Source: Kordia algicida | GTDB lineage: Bacteria; Bacteroidota; Bacteroidia; Flavobacteriales; Flavobacteriaceae | Assembly: GCF_051013375.1 (NCBI RefSeq) | Contig: NZ_CP142125.1 | Reading direction: 5' to 3' (one strand) | DNA: 64,000 nt | Part shown: piece after piece, positions 1 to 8,316 of the stretch | Layout: the number at the start of each line of letters is the position of its first letter | Position numbering within the stretch: the stretch's first letter is position 1 | Translations under genes and position numbers: made by a program | The notes under the pieces: generated by a model | Database searches by the model: none | What the model saw: only the letters and a program-made list of their open reading frames with translations | Told to the model about the DNA's origin: nothing

Positions 1-402
1 TTAATGAAGAACTTTTTCAAACTTAGGATCATTAAAATCAAAGTTGTGATGGGCTATAAAATCTTTTATTGATACCCATTTGTAACCAACTCCTTCTTTG
101 TAAATCATACAAGTTTTAATTCCAGAACCTCCTTCTGCATTGGCAATACTTAAACGTATACAAGTACCATCTTCTAAAAAATATAAAAGAAAACTATCAG
201 ATATTTTATCAGGTCCTATATCATAAACTTGTATACCATTTATCATAAAAAACCAACCGTTATGTTTATAATAATATTTATTACTCCCTATGTAGATAGG
301 TACTTTTTCTTCTCTAACAACAATACTACTTCTGTTTAAAGGTTCATAGCGTTCCAATATTTGTAATGCGATTTCTATTATTTCGTCTTTTGTTGCTTTC
401 AT
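1..402 (-). CDS. Uncharacterised 133-aa protein, tandem copy A
   Basis: I do not recognise this family. An ATG at 400-402 reads to a TAA at 1-3, so the gene is complete although it touches the window edge. The product is small and soluble, with no signal peptide or membrane segment. An N-terminal helix (about residues 5-20) precedes a mixed region containing YFLEDGTCIRLSIANAEGG (residues 74-92). It is about 84% identical (21 differences in 133) to the next gene upstream on the same strand, so the two arose by tandem duplication; 13 of the 21 changes fall in residues 36-62. Small duplicated cytoplasmic proteins with a diversified patch are often immunity or antitoxin factors, but no toxin lies beside it in the window, so that is speculation. 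Confidence 0.6.
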   Translation of the reverse strand: MKATKDEIIEIALQILERYEPLNRSSIVVREEKVPIYIGSNKYYYKHNGWFFMINGIQVYDIGPDKISDSFLLYFLEDGTCIRLSIANAEGGSGIKTCMIYKEGVGYKWVSIKDFIAHHNFDFNDPKFEKVLH

Positions 403-439
403 TAGGAGTTATTTTCAAAAATTATTTAATAAAATAAAT

Positions 440-841
440 TCAAAACATAACTTTTTCAAACTTTGGATCGTTAAAGTTAAAGTTGTGATGAGCTAAAAAA
501 TCTTTTATTGATACCCATTTGTAACCAACTCCTTCTTTGTAAATTATACAAGTGTTAATTCCAGAACCTCCTTCTGCATTGGCAATACTTAAACGTATAC
601 AGGTACCATCTTCTAAAAAATATAAAAGGTAACTATCAGATATTTTATCAGGTCCTACATCATAGATTTCTGTGCCATCTATCATAAAAAACCAACCATC
701 ATACTTATAGTAATATTCCCTACTTTCTGTAAAAACAGGCACTTTTTCTTCTCTAACAACAATACTGCTTCTGTTTAAAGGTTCATAGCGTTCCAATATT
801 TGTAATGCTGTTTCTATTATTTCGTCTTTTGTTGCTTTCAT
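440..841 (-). CDS. Uncharacterised 133-aa protein, tandem copy B
   Basis: Tandem paralogue of the neighbouring gene, with the same length and reading direction, 37 bp apart. Residues 1-35 and 63-131 are nearly unchanged between the copies, while residues 36-62 differ at 13 positions, including several charge changes (for example Gly39 to Glu, Lys42 to Glu, Asn55 to Asp). That pattern points to a shared fold with a surface patch under different selection, or to partial gene conversion of the ends. No signal peptide or membrane segment is visible. The gene starts at the ATG at 839-841. Function unknown; a substrate-binding or immunity role is only a guess. Confidence 0.6.
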   Translation of the reverse strand: MKATKDEIIETALQILERYEPLNRSSIVVREEKVPVFTESREYYYKYDGWFFMIDGTEIYDVGPDKISDSYLLYFLEDGTCIRLSIANAEGGSGINTCIIYKEGVGYKWVSIKDFLAHHNFNFNDPKFEKVMF

Positions 842-1166
842 TATTATTTAGCTTGATTAGTATTTGATTCCTATTTTTTTAAATAGAACTTATTGTAACT
901 AAAAAAGCAAACAATTTTCAGAAAGTTGATAGTTGTTCATTTATTTAGATTCTATTTATACTATAGTTAGCATGTCTTGTTCTGTATCAGAAGTACTATT
1001 TAATCTTTTAAAGATCTAAAACTTTTATCATTTATTTAAAAGGAAATCACTATAATTTTTATTCAAAACCAAAAATTTACAGCTGGTTTTCTTAATAAAA
1101 ACTTAACGATTACCCTTTTTTGTTGCGGTTTTGTTAATTTGCAAGACAAAACCAGAAATAACTTTT
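842..1166. other. Intergenic gap between divergent genes
   Basis: About 325 bp of AT-rich sequence between the divergent 133-aa gene pair and the MBL hydrolase. I see no gene, tRNA or clear hairpin. A weak promoter-like TTAATTTG lies at 1134-1141 just before the hydrolase ATG, but no correctly spaced TTTG (-33) accompanies it. Confidence 0.4.
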
Positions 1167-2024
1167 ATGAAGCTTTATCCCATAGCTGCCGGAAATTTTA
1201 AATTGGATGGCGGTGCCATGTTTGGCGTAGTTCCTAAATCATTATGGCAACGTACTAATCCTGCAGATGCAAACAATATGATTGATATTGCTGCGCGCTG
1301 TTTGCTTATTGAAGATGGAGATCGATTAATTCTTATCGATACTGGCATGGGAAACAAACAAAGTGATAAATTTTATGGCTATTACCATCTTTGGGGCGAT
1401 GATTCTATCGAAAAATCATTAAAAGCTCACGGTTTTCATAAAGATGACATTACCGATGTTTTTATGACACATTTGCATTTTGACCATTGTGGTGGAAGCA
1501 TTCAATGGAATAAAGATCGTACTGGGTATGAACCTGCGTTTAAAAATGCACGCTTTTGGAGCAACAAAAACCATTGGCAATGGGCAACAATTCCCAATAG
1601 ACGTGAGAAAGCTTCTTTCCTAAAAGAAAACATCATTCCGATGCAAGAAAGTGGTCACCTCAACTTTATTGCGCAACCAGAAGTAGATATAGTAACCCAA
1701 TCTGCACTTGGTTTTGATGTATTTTTTGCGAATGGTCACACAGAAAAACAAATGATTCCAATGATTCACTATAAAGGAAAAACCATTTGTTTTATGGCAG
1801 ATTTATTACCAACTGTTGGACATTTACCACTTCCTTTTGTTATGGGATATGACACAAGGCCTTTGTTGACCTTAGACGAAAAGGAAAAATTTTTAAACAT
1901 GGCAGCCGATAAAAATTTTTACCTGTTTTTAGAACACGATGCACACCACGAAATTATTACGGTAAAACACACTGAAAAAGGAGTAAGACTCAACGAAGTT
2001 TTTACTTGTAAAGATATTTTTTAA
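1167..2024 (+). CDS. MBL-fold metallo-hydrolase
   Basis: Metallo-beta-lactamase fold hydrolase of about 285 aa, cytoplasmic (no signal peptide). The zinc-binding motif HxHxDH is intact as HLHFDH at residues 102-107, after the usual LILIDTGMG strand-turn (about residues 55-62). Later ligands are likely His in NGHTEK and Asp in FMADLL. The reading frame can be extended to a TTG at 1131, but the ATG at 1167 starts directly at the MKLYPIAAG beta strand and is preferred. Family members hydrolyse lactones, phosphodiesters or thioesters; the substrate cannot be read from the sequence. It is followed 32 bp later by a lipoprotein protease on the same strand, so the two may be co-transcribed without a functional link. 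Confidence 0.85.
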   Translation: MKLYPIAAGNFKLDGGAMFGVVPKSLWQRTNPADANNMIDIAARCLLIEDGDRLILIDTGMGNKQSDKFYGYYHLWGDDSIEKSLKAHGFHKDDITDVFMTHLHFDHCGGSIQWNKDRTGYEPAFKNARFWSNKNHWQWATIPNRREKASFLKENIIPMQESGHLNFIAQPEVDIVTQSALGFDVFFANGHTEKQMIPMIHYKGKTICFMADLLPTVGHLPLPFVMGYDTRPLLTLDEKEKFLNMAADKNFYLFLEHDAHHEIITVKHTEKGVRLNEVFTCKDIF

Positions 2025-2056
2025 AAACCCACTATTTATTTAAAAACACTAAAATA

Positions 2057-3679
2057 ATGAAACTTATAAAATCCTCTATTTTTGCTGCTTCTCTCCTACT
2101 CTTAGCAGGTTGCGGAAGTACAGCACCCATTTTATCAACTCCTATTGAAAATATAGATGCAACACCTTTAAAAGAGCGTGCACTAACGAAAGACGAACTC
2201 AAAACTTGGAGTCATAAAGATTTAATAAATGATACCATTCCAGGAATGAGTGTTGATAAAGCTTACGCAGAAATCATCAAAGGAAAAAAAGGTAAAAAAG
2301 TTATTGTAGCTGTTTTAGATTCTGGAATTGATATCGATCATGAAGATTTAGATGATGTTATTTGGACTAACACTGACGAGATTCCAAATAATGGAAAAGA
2401 TGATGATAATAACGGTTATGTTGATGATGTTCACGGCTGGAATTTCCTTGGCGATTCATACAATGAAAACATGGAAAAAACACGTATCGTCAAAAAAGGA
2501 CCAAACACACCTAATTATGCAGAAGCCAAAAAAGAACTTGATGCTGAGTATGAAAAATTCAGTGGTATCAAAACACGTCTTGACCAAACTTTAGCCAGAG
2601 TAAAAAGTACTGACGAAGCTTTAAAAGCTCATTTAAAGAAAGATAACTACACACTTGAAGATGTAAATGCTATCAAAACAACCAACCAAACCTTAATGGA
2701 GCATGTTGCATTGGCGAAACAAATTTTAGCCAGCGGAAGATATAAAAATCTAGAAGGTGTTGTAGAAGCTATAAAAGGTGACATGGAAACAGTGACCGAT
2801 TATTTGAATTATTACTTAAATACAAATTTTGAAGGACGATCTATTGTAGGCGACAATCCGTTAGATATTACAGATACTAATTATGGAAACAACAATGTAA
2901 AGCATTCGGTAAAAACTGAATCACACGGAACACACGTTGCTGGAATTATTGCCGCAGAGCGTAACAATGGAAAAGGTGTAAATGGTGTTGCAAATAATGT
3001 AGCAATCATGTCTGTAAGAATGGTTCCAAATGGTGATGAGTATGACAAAGATGTTGCTTTGGCAATTCGTTATGCAGTTGACAACGGTGCAAGAATTATC
3101 AATACAAGTTTTGGTAAGTATTTCTCTCCAAACTCTGAATGGGTTCGTGATGCTATCGCTTACGCGGGAAAAAACAATGTGCTCATTGTCAATGCTGCTG
3201 GAAATGAAAATACAGATTTAGACACTAAAGCGGTATATCCTAACGATCAAATATTAACTGGTGAAGAAGTATCTGATACCTTTTTAACTGTTGGTTCTAT
3301 AACAAACAAATATGGTTCGCAGCTAGTTTCTGGATTCTCTAATTACGGACAAAGTAGCGTAGATGTTTTTGCTCCTGGGTCTGCTATTTATTCAACATTT
3401 CCAGAAAACGAATATAAGTCTATCGGAGGAACTTCCATGGCTGCTCCTGGAGTAGCAGGAGTTGCAGCATTAATTTTATCACAATATCCAAAGCTAACAG
3501 CGGCACAGGTAAAACAGATCATCATTCAATCTGGTCTTCCAATTAATAGAGACGTAGTTGTAGATCAGTCTCAGCCAGCAATGCCATTCTCTAAGTCGTC
3601 TCGTTCAGGAAAAATTGTAAACGCTTACAATGCGCTTATTTTAGCTTCTAAAGTAAACAGTGGTCAAGTAAAACTGTAG
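2057..3679 (+). CDS. S8 (subtilisin-like) serine peptidase, lipoprotein
   Basis: Secreted subtilase of 540 aa. A lipoprotein signal ends at Cys19 (LLLLAGC), so the mature enzyme is probably membrane-anchored. The catalytic triad is intact: Asp88 in VLDSGID, His290 in SHGTHVAG and Ser460 in GGTSMAAP; the oxyanion Asn lies in NAAGNEN. An insert of about 170 residues, partly helical and Lys/Glu-rich, separates the Asp and His blocks; together with an Asp-rich DDDNNGYVDD turn this is typical of Bacteroidota S8 lipoproteins. There is no C-terminal type IX sorting domain. It sits 43 bp upstream of an M1 metallopeptidase lipoprotein, so the two may form a peptide-degradation pair at the cell envelope. 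Confidence 0.93.
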   Translation: MKLIKSSIFAASLLLLAGCGSTAPILSTPIENIDATPLKERALTKDELKTWSHKDLINDTIPGMSVDKAYAEIIKGKKGKKVIVAVLDSGIDIDHEDLDDVIWTNTDEIPNNGKDDDNNGYVDDVHGWNFLGDSYNENMEKTRIVKKGPNTPNYAEAKKELDAEYEKFSGIKTRLDQTLARVKSTDEALKAHLKKDNYTLEDVNAIKTTNQTLMEHVALAKQILASGRYKNLEGVVEAIKGDMETVTDYLNYYLNTNFEGRSIVGDNPLDITDTNYGNNNVKHSVKTESHGTHVAGIIAAERNNGKGVNGVANNVAIMSVRMVPNGDEYDKDVALAIRYAVDNGARIINTSFGKYFSPNSEWVRDAIAYAGKNNVLIVNAAGNENTDLDTKAVYPNDQILTGEEVSDTFLTVGSITNKYGSQLVSGFSNYGQSSVDVFAPGSAIYSTFPENEYKSIGGTSMAAPGVAGVAALILSQYPKLTAAQVKQIIIQSGLPINRDVVVDQSQPAMPFSKSSRSGKIVNAYNALILASKVNSGQVKL

Positions 3680-3722
3680 ATACAACTCATTAATTAAATA
3701 CATTTCAAAAAAACACAAATAG

Positions 3723-5561
3723 ATGAAAATTTTCAGTAAAATAAGTATCCTTCTAGCACTTACTGTTTTATCATGCAAACCGCAGCAAGAAACCATGAGT
3801 AGCGACAAGAATATGACATCTTACAGTGCATCATCTACGTATTGGCAGCAACACGTAGATTATACGATGGATATTGATATGAATGTCAATAACTATCAAT
3901 ATACAGGAACTCAAAAATTAGTTTACACAAACAATTCTCCTGATGTTTTAGACAAAGTATATTATCACTTATATTTCAATGCTTTTCAGCTAGGAAGTGA
4001 GATGGATGTGCGCTCTAGATCTATTGCAGATCCAAGTCCAAAAATTGGAGATAGAATTAGCAAACTGAAAGATTCTGAAATTGGATATTTAAAAATTAAC
4101 TCGTTAACCCAAAATGGGCAAGCGCTAACACATACTACAGAAGGAACTATTTTAGAGGTAACTTTAGCAAAACCTATTATGCCAGGAGCTTCTGCTACGT
4201 TTGATATGAATTTTGAAGGACAAGTTCCTGTACAAATTCGTCGCTCTGGTAGAAATAACAAGGAAGGAGTTGCTTTGTCAATGACACAATGGTATCCAAA
4301 AATGGCAGAATACGATTTTGAAGGTTGGCATACACCACCATATATTGCACGCGAATTTCATGGTGTTTGGGGAGATTTTGATGTAAAAATTACAATTGAT
4401 AAAGACTATGTTATTGGTGGAACTGGATATTTACAAAATCCGAATGAAATTGGATATGGTTATGAAACAGGAACGGTAAAAAGACCTGAAGGCAATACAC
4501 TTACTTGGCATTTTAAAGCACCAAACGTACATGACTTTACTTGGGCTGCCGATCCTGAATTTGTACACGATACGCGAAAGGGTCCAAATGGTGTCACACT
4601 ACACTTTTTATATAAAAACGATCCAGAAATTAGAGAAAACTGGAAAAACTTACAGCCAAAAACAGCAGAAATGCTTGAGTATTACAATGAATATATTGGG
4701 CAATATCCGTACAAACAATACTCTGTAATACAAGGTGGAGATGGCGGAATGGAATACGCAATGTGTACGTTAATTACAGGAAAAAGAAAGTTTGGAAGTT
4801 TGGTTGGTGTTACGGCACACGAATTGGCACATACATGGTTTCAGTTTTTGCTAGCAACCAACGAATCAAAACACGAGTGGATGGACGAAGGATTTACCTC
4901 ATATATTTCTCATCGTTGTATGGATCATATTATGGACACAAACAAGGAAAATCCGCATAAAGGTTCATATATGGGATATTTTAGTTTGGTAAAATCTGGA
5001 AAAGAGCAACCGCTTACCACACATGCTGATCGTTATGAATACAACAGAGCGTATAGTATTTCTGCTTATGGGAAAGGCGAAATTTTCATGTCGCAATTAG
5101 AATATGTTATTGGAAAGAAAAATGTTGAAAAAACACTTAGAAAGTACTTTGATGATTTCAAATTTAAACATCCAACACCAAATGATATTAAGAGAACTGC
5201 CGAAAAAGTTTCAGGAATTCATTTAGATTGGTATTTGACAGATTGGACGCAGACAACCAATACGATAGATTATGGAGTAAAGGAAATTAAAGGAAATACT
5301 ATTGTTTTAGAACGTATCGGACTGATGCCAATGCCAATAGATATTACCGTAAATTACGCAGATGGTTCTAGTGAAGAATTTTACATTCCGTTGCGTATGA
5401 TGCGTGGAGAAAAGCCTACAACTGCCACTCAAAAAGCAGACTGGGCTTGGGCATATCCATATTATGCTTTGGAAACTAACAAAACGGTTAAAAGTGTGGA
5501 AATAGATCCTTCACAATTAATGGCAGATATTAACAGAGATAACAATGTTGCTAGACAATAG
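3723..5561 (+). CDS. M1 family metallopeptidase, lipoprotein
   Basis: Gluzincin aminopeptidase-like protein of 612 aa. The N terminus carries a lipoprotein signal with Cys18 (LTVLSC). The M1 features are present: the exopeptidase-type motif GGMEYA at about residues 341-346, zinc ligands in HELAH (366-370), and Glu389 in WMDEGFTSY. The first 200 residues form the beta-rich N-terminal domain. It probably trims peptides at the cell surface or in the periplasm, and lies directly after the S8 lipoprotein on the same strand. A strong bidirectional terminator follows the stop codon. Confidence 0.92.
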   Translation: MKIFSKISILLALTVLSCKPQQETMSSDKNMTSYSASSTYWQQHVDYTMDIDMNVNNYQYTGTQKLVYTNNSPDVLDKVYYHLYFNAFQLGSEMDVRSRSIADPSPKIGDRISKLKDSEIGYLKINSLTQNGQALTHTTEGTILEVTLAKPIMPGASATFDMNFEGQVPVQIRRSGRNNKEGVALSMTQWYPKMAEYDFEGWHTPPYIAREFHGVWGDFDVKITIDKDYVIGGTGYLQNPNEIGYGYETGTVKRPEGNTLTWHFKAPNVHDFTWAADPEFVHDTRKGPNGVTLHFLYKNDPEIRENWKNLQPKTAEMLEYYNEYIGQYPYKQYSVIQGGDGGMEYAMCTLITGKRKFGSLVGVTAHELAHTWFQFLLATNESKHEWMDEGFTSYISHRCMDHIMDTNKENPHKGSYMGYFSLVKSGKEQPLTTHADRYEYNRAYSISAYGKGEIFMSQLEYVIGKKNVEKTLRKYFDDFKFKHPTPNDIKRTAEKVSGIHLDWYLTDWTQTTNTIDYGVKEIKGNTIVLERIGLMPMPIDITVNYADGSSEEFYIPLRMMRGEKPTTATQKADWAWAYPYYALETNKTVKSVEIDPSQLMADINRDNNVARQ

Positions 5562-5580
5562 AAACATTATAATATAACTT

Positions 5581-5616
5581 AAAAGCGAGATCACAATTGT
5601 ATGATCTCGCTTTTTT
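5581..5616. terminator. Bidirectional rho-independent terminator
   Basis: A 9-bp perfect stem (GCGAGATCA / TGATCTCGC, 5585-5593 and 5602-5610) with an 8-nt loop, flanked by an A run and a T run. It lies between the convergent M1 peptidase and S24 repressor genes and can serve both. Confidence 0.85.
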
Positions 5617-5634
5617 ATGTTTTTAAGATTTAGG

Positions 5635-6438
5635 TTAATTTTTTTGTCGCAATGCATTTTCAAGCAATACGATTTTACTTTCCAAATCGTGTAATCTATC
5701 ATATACATCCACAGGTTCTGGCATTTGTTTGGAAGCAAACATCGTTACATACCAAACTTCCATGATTTCTTCTGCATTAATGGTATATGTTGGATAATTT
5801 CCATCTTTATTATCAGATTTTAAAATTAGCTTTCCACGTTCTTCTATTCTATTAATTACACGTTTCAGCACAATTCCGTCATTACGACTTACAATAACGT
5901 ATACGCGACCATCTTTTACATCGTTTAAATCTTCTACATACTTTCCAAAGACTAAATCGCCATCAAAAAATGTACGTACCATTGAATTTCCCTGTACTTC
6001 AAAACAACGGTATGTTCCGTTGGTTAAATGTGGCATGCTAAAAGAAGGCAATGTTTCAATATAATCTGCATCACCATAACCATCTAAATATCCTGCTCTT
6101 GCTTTTACAGGAACATATACTACATTTTCTTCTCCTTCCTGATTTACGGCAACAACTTGTGGAATTCCAGCATATGTTTGAAATTCTTTTTTATCAGCTT
6201 TAAACATTTGTGAGCTTATGCCGAATAAATATTCTGGATTAATGTCAAACTCTTTAATAATACTTGTTAATAAATCATAGCCAGGTTTTGTTCTTTTCCT
6301 AGATCCATCAGGTTGTGGACGACCATTGGTAATGCTGTCTATCGTTGTGCTAGTCACGCCTATTCTTTTGGAAAATGAATTATTGTTAAGACGAAAATGA
6401 TCGATGATCTGCTTTATTTTTTCATGTATTCCTTCCAT
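5635..6438 (-). CDS. XRE-type helix-turn-helix / S24 peptidase repressor (LexA/CI-like)
   Basis: Transcriptional regulator of 267 aa. Residues 1-75 form an HTH domain of the XRE type (FSKRIGVTSTTIDSITNG). Residues 105-235 form a LexA/UmuD/CI-type S24 self-cleaving domain: the cleavage pair Ala115-Gly116 (KARAGY), catalytic Ser152 (QGNSM) and Lys192 (GIVLKRV) are all present. The last 25 residues look like a short coiled coil. Family knowledge: RecA filaments trigger self-cleavage and derepression after DNA damage. The gene diverges from a 51-aa gene, and the intergenic space carries operator-like boxes that recur upstream of the phage-like cassette at 7.4 kb and the toxin operon at 14 kb, so it is the likely master regulator of both. 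One box, on the minus strand at 6456-6466, lies between its own likely -7 region and its start codon, which suggests autoregulation. Confidence 0.88.
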   Translation of the reverse strand: MEGIHEKIKQIIDHFRLNNNSFSKRIGVTSTTIDSITNGRPQPDGSRKRTKPGYDLLTSIIKEFDINPEYLFGISSQMFKADKKEFQTYAGIPQVVAVNQEGEENVVYVPVKARAGYLDGYGDADYIETLPSFSMPHLTNGTYRCFEVQGNSMVRTFFDGDLVFGKYVEDLNDVKDGRVYVIVSRNDGIVLKRVINRIEERGKLILKSDNKDGNYPTYTINAEEIMEVWYVTMFASKQMPEPVDVYDRLHDLESKIVLLENALRQKN

Positions 6439-6455
6439 ATCTCTCCTAGTAATTT

Positions 6456-6531
6456 AAACATTTTACAAAATAATTCTGTTTTTTGTTTTAATTATTCTGT
6501 AATTTGTTTATATTTGTACTGTAATTTGTTG
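6456..6531. promoter_or_regulatory. Operator/promoter array A (repressor / 51-aa gene)
   Basis: Four related 11-bp boxes on a 21-22 bp phase: minus-strand GTAAAATGTTT at 6456-6466, and plus-strand GTTTTTTGTTT at 6478-6488, GTAATTTGTTT at 6499-6509 and GTAATTTGTTG at 6521-6531. A perfect Bacteroidota -7 element TATATTTG lies at 6509-6516 with a TTTG at 6482-6485 (spacer 23), reading toward the 51-aa gene. The boxes overlap both promoter elements, as expected for repressor binding. The 20-bp block AATTYAAACATTTTACAAAA (6451-6470) recurs at 13741-13760 with one difference. Confidence 0.7.
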
Positions 6532-6709
6532 CTAATATATGAATTATTATTGAAAATCAAACATTTGTGAGTATAAATATCGATTTTATTCTTCATAAAT
6601 ACACAAAAAGAGATAAAATATAGACTGACGGTTACGTATTTTGAATATAACATTCTTATACGATTTTAAAAAAGTAGAATACACAATAACACCTTATAAT
6701 ACAGCAGCC

Positions 6710-6865
6710 ATGAAACGAAGTAAAGAGCTACTAGACAAAAGAAAAAAATTCATTCACAACTATGTAGAAGACAATTCTGCAAAACAAATGAAAGTAATTA
6801 TCAACGAATTGGTTGATAGACTGTTCATCTCAGAAAAGACGATATACAATATTTTAAAACAGTAA
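6710..6865 (+). CDS. Small putative DNA-binding protein (51 aa)
   Basis: Divergently transcribed from the S24 repressor. The frame is open from a TTG at 6641, but the ATG at 6710 starts a lysine-rich helical protein ending in a helix-turn-helix-like segment (LVDRLFISEKTIYNILKQ). Such small HTH proteins opposite a CI-like repressor are often Cro-like or activator partners. There is too little sequence for a family call. It is served by the array-A promoter and followed by a hairpin terminator at 7046-7074, so it would be a short separate transcript. Confidence 0.5.
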   Translation: MKRSKELLDKRKKFIHNYVEDNSAKQMKVIINELVDRLFISEKTIYNILKQ

Positions 6866-7045
6866 TCAGCTAGTCACTCAACTCTCATTAAAATATGTAT
6901 ATCTGGAAAGCTCCTTTTCTTGCCATAAGGAGTTTTCCTTCTGATTGTTACAATACAGAATGCATCCTGCAGTGAATACGATATTGGTACATGAAAAATA
7001 AGTTCTTAGGGTTAATTACAATTATTCATTGTACAATACGTATTC

Positions 7046-7074
7046 AAAAAATCCCTTGTAATAAGGGATTTTTT
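7046..7074 (+). terminator. Rho-independent terminator
   Basis: A 12-bp stem AAAAAATCCCTT / AAGGGATTTTTT with a 5-nt loop (GTAAT), ending in a T run. It ends the short transcript of the 51-aa gene before promoter B. Confidence 0.8.
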
Positions 7075-7136
7075 TATGCTTCTAATCTTACATATGTAGA
7101 TTCAAACAAAAAACAGAAAAAAATAATAATAATTTT

Positions 7137-7176
7137 GTAATATGTTTGTTTTATATTGTAATATGTTTTATATTTG
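7137..7176 (+). promoter_or_regulatory. Operator/promoter array B (lysis cassette)
   Basis: Two identical GTAATATGTTT boxes at 7137-7147 and 7158-7168, exactly 21 bp apart, followed by a perfect -7 element TATATTTG at 7169-7176; a TTTG at 7145-7148 gives a 20-bp spacer. Both box-to-box and box-to--7 distances match array C at 13.77 kb. It reads toward the endolysin gene with a leader of roughly 270 nt. The gap 6866-7454 holds only this, the terminator before it and the inverted repeat after it. Confidence 0.75.
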
Positions 7177-7381
7177 TACTCGCTTTTCTAATGAACGGAC
7201 ATCATTTGTACGATTCGTATTTAAAAAAACACTGTTGAGAAGAATCTTAAAATGCACGCAAAGCCTTATTCTGGTTAAGAAAATTATATAAATAGAGTTG
7301 CAGCATCTACAAGTTTTTTTATTCTCAAATTAAATTCCAACATTTTCATGAATATTTAATTCATTGCACTGAATTGCACAG

Positions 7382-7404
7382 TTGCATACGGTAATTGTAT
7401 GCAA
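7382..7404 (+). repeat. Perfect 8-bp inverted repeat in the 5' leader
   Basis: TTGCATAC (7382-7389) and GTATGCAA (7397-7404) can pair around a 7-nt loop in the untranslated leader about 50 nt before the endolysin ATG. It could be a leader hairpin or a second protein-binding site; there is no T run, so it is not a terminator. Confidence 0.5.
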
Positions 7405-7454
7405 ATTATTATCAGACAATAGTATTTGTCACTCAATTATTAAAAGTAAAAACT

Positions 7455-7889
7455 ATGAGCTTAATTCAAAAAGCATTATCACAATATGGAGTAAGAGAAG
7501 TTGATGGTAAAGCTGATAATCCCCAAATTATTAGATACTTTGAAGCATTAGGATTCGACAGTAGCAAGTTACACGACGAAACCGCTTGGTGCAGTGCGTT
7601 TGTAAACTGGGTTTCTAAAACGGAAAATTACACATATAGTGGAAAATTAAACGCAAGAAGTTGGTTAAATGTTGGTGAATCTACCGCATTACCAAAACAA
7701 GGAGATATTGTCGTATTATGGCGTGAATCTCCAAGTAGCTGGAAAGGACATGTAGGTTTTTTTGTAAAACAAACAAAGCGTTATGTATACATTTTAGGAG
7801 GCAATCAGAACAATAGAGTTTCTATCAAGGCTTATCCTAAAAATAGAGTTTTGGATTATAGAAAACTATCTAAAAATGGAGAAGATTAA
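7455..7889 (+). CDS. Phage-type endolysin, CHAP/NlpC-like (TIGR02594 type)
   Basis: Cell-wall hydrolase of about 144 aa. The papain-like catalytic residues are visible: Cys46 in ETAWCSAFVNW, His99 in WKGHVGFF, and a polar third residue near Asn117 in GGNQ. The conserved GDIVVLWR strand sits between them. The upstream in-frame start at 7395 is rejected because the ATG at 7455 begins at the conserved helix (MSLIQKALSQYGVRE). There is no signal peptide, so export would need the holin encoded immediately downstream (14-nt overlap). Family members are amidases or endopeptidases of phages and phage remnants. First gene of the cassette behind operator array B. Confidence 0.85.
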   Translation: MSLIQKALSQYGVREVDGKADNPQIIRYFEALGFDSSKLHDETAWCSAFVNWVSKTENYTYSGKLNARSWLNVGESTALPKQGDIVVLWRESPSSWKGHVGFFVKQTKRYVYILGGNQNNRVSIKAYPKNRVLDYRKLSKNGED

Positions 7890-8316
7890 GCCTTACGTAT
7901 TTTGGTTAATGGCACTTATTGCTCCTATTGCTTCTGTAATGTTTACAGTTGCTTTTCTCATCATTGTCGATTTTATCACAGGAACCTATGCCTCCATTAA
8001 GAAAAATGTCCCTATAACAAGTGAACAGATTGGAAATACAGTTTCCAAATTTTTCATATACAACTTGGTTGTCTTATCCGCTTTTTTATTGGAAAAATAT
8101 ATTGTAAAAGAAATCCCTTTTCAGCGAATTATTGCTGGATTTATCGCTATTGCAGAAATTAAATCTATCATGGAAAATTTCAATAAAATATATGGTATAA
8201 ATCCTTTCAAAGCATTAATCAATTTAATTAAAAAAAGATCTCTCAAAGATTTAGAAGAAACCATAGATATTCTTGTAAATGATACTGAAAAAGGTCAAAA
8301 AAATAAAACAAAATGA
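7876..8316 (+). CDS. Phage holin family protein
   Basis: Membrane protein of 146 aa that overlaps the endolysin by 14 nt. Three hydrophobic segments are visible (about residues 8-33, 56-72 and 82-97). LIIVDFITGTYASIKK, ending the first hydrophobic region, is the D-x-x-T-G signature of the Phage_holin_4 (Cph1/TcdE) family. The C-terminal 40 residues are charged and cytoplasmic. Holins form membrane lesions that let a leaderless endolysin reach the cell wall. Endolysin-holin overlap is classic lysis-cassette organisation. The stop overlaps the next ATG (ATGA). Confidence 0.85.
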   Translation: MEKIKPYVFWLMALIAPIASVMFTVAFLIIVDFITGTYASIKKNVPITSEQIGNTVSKFFIYNLVVLSAFLLEKYIVKEIPFQRIIAGFIAIAEIKSIMENFNKIYGINPFKALINLIKKRSLKDLEETIDILVNDTEKGQKNKTK

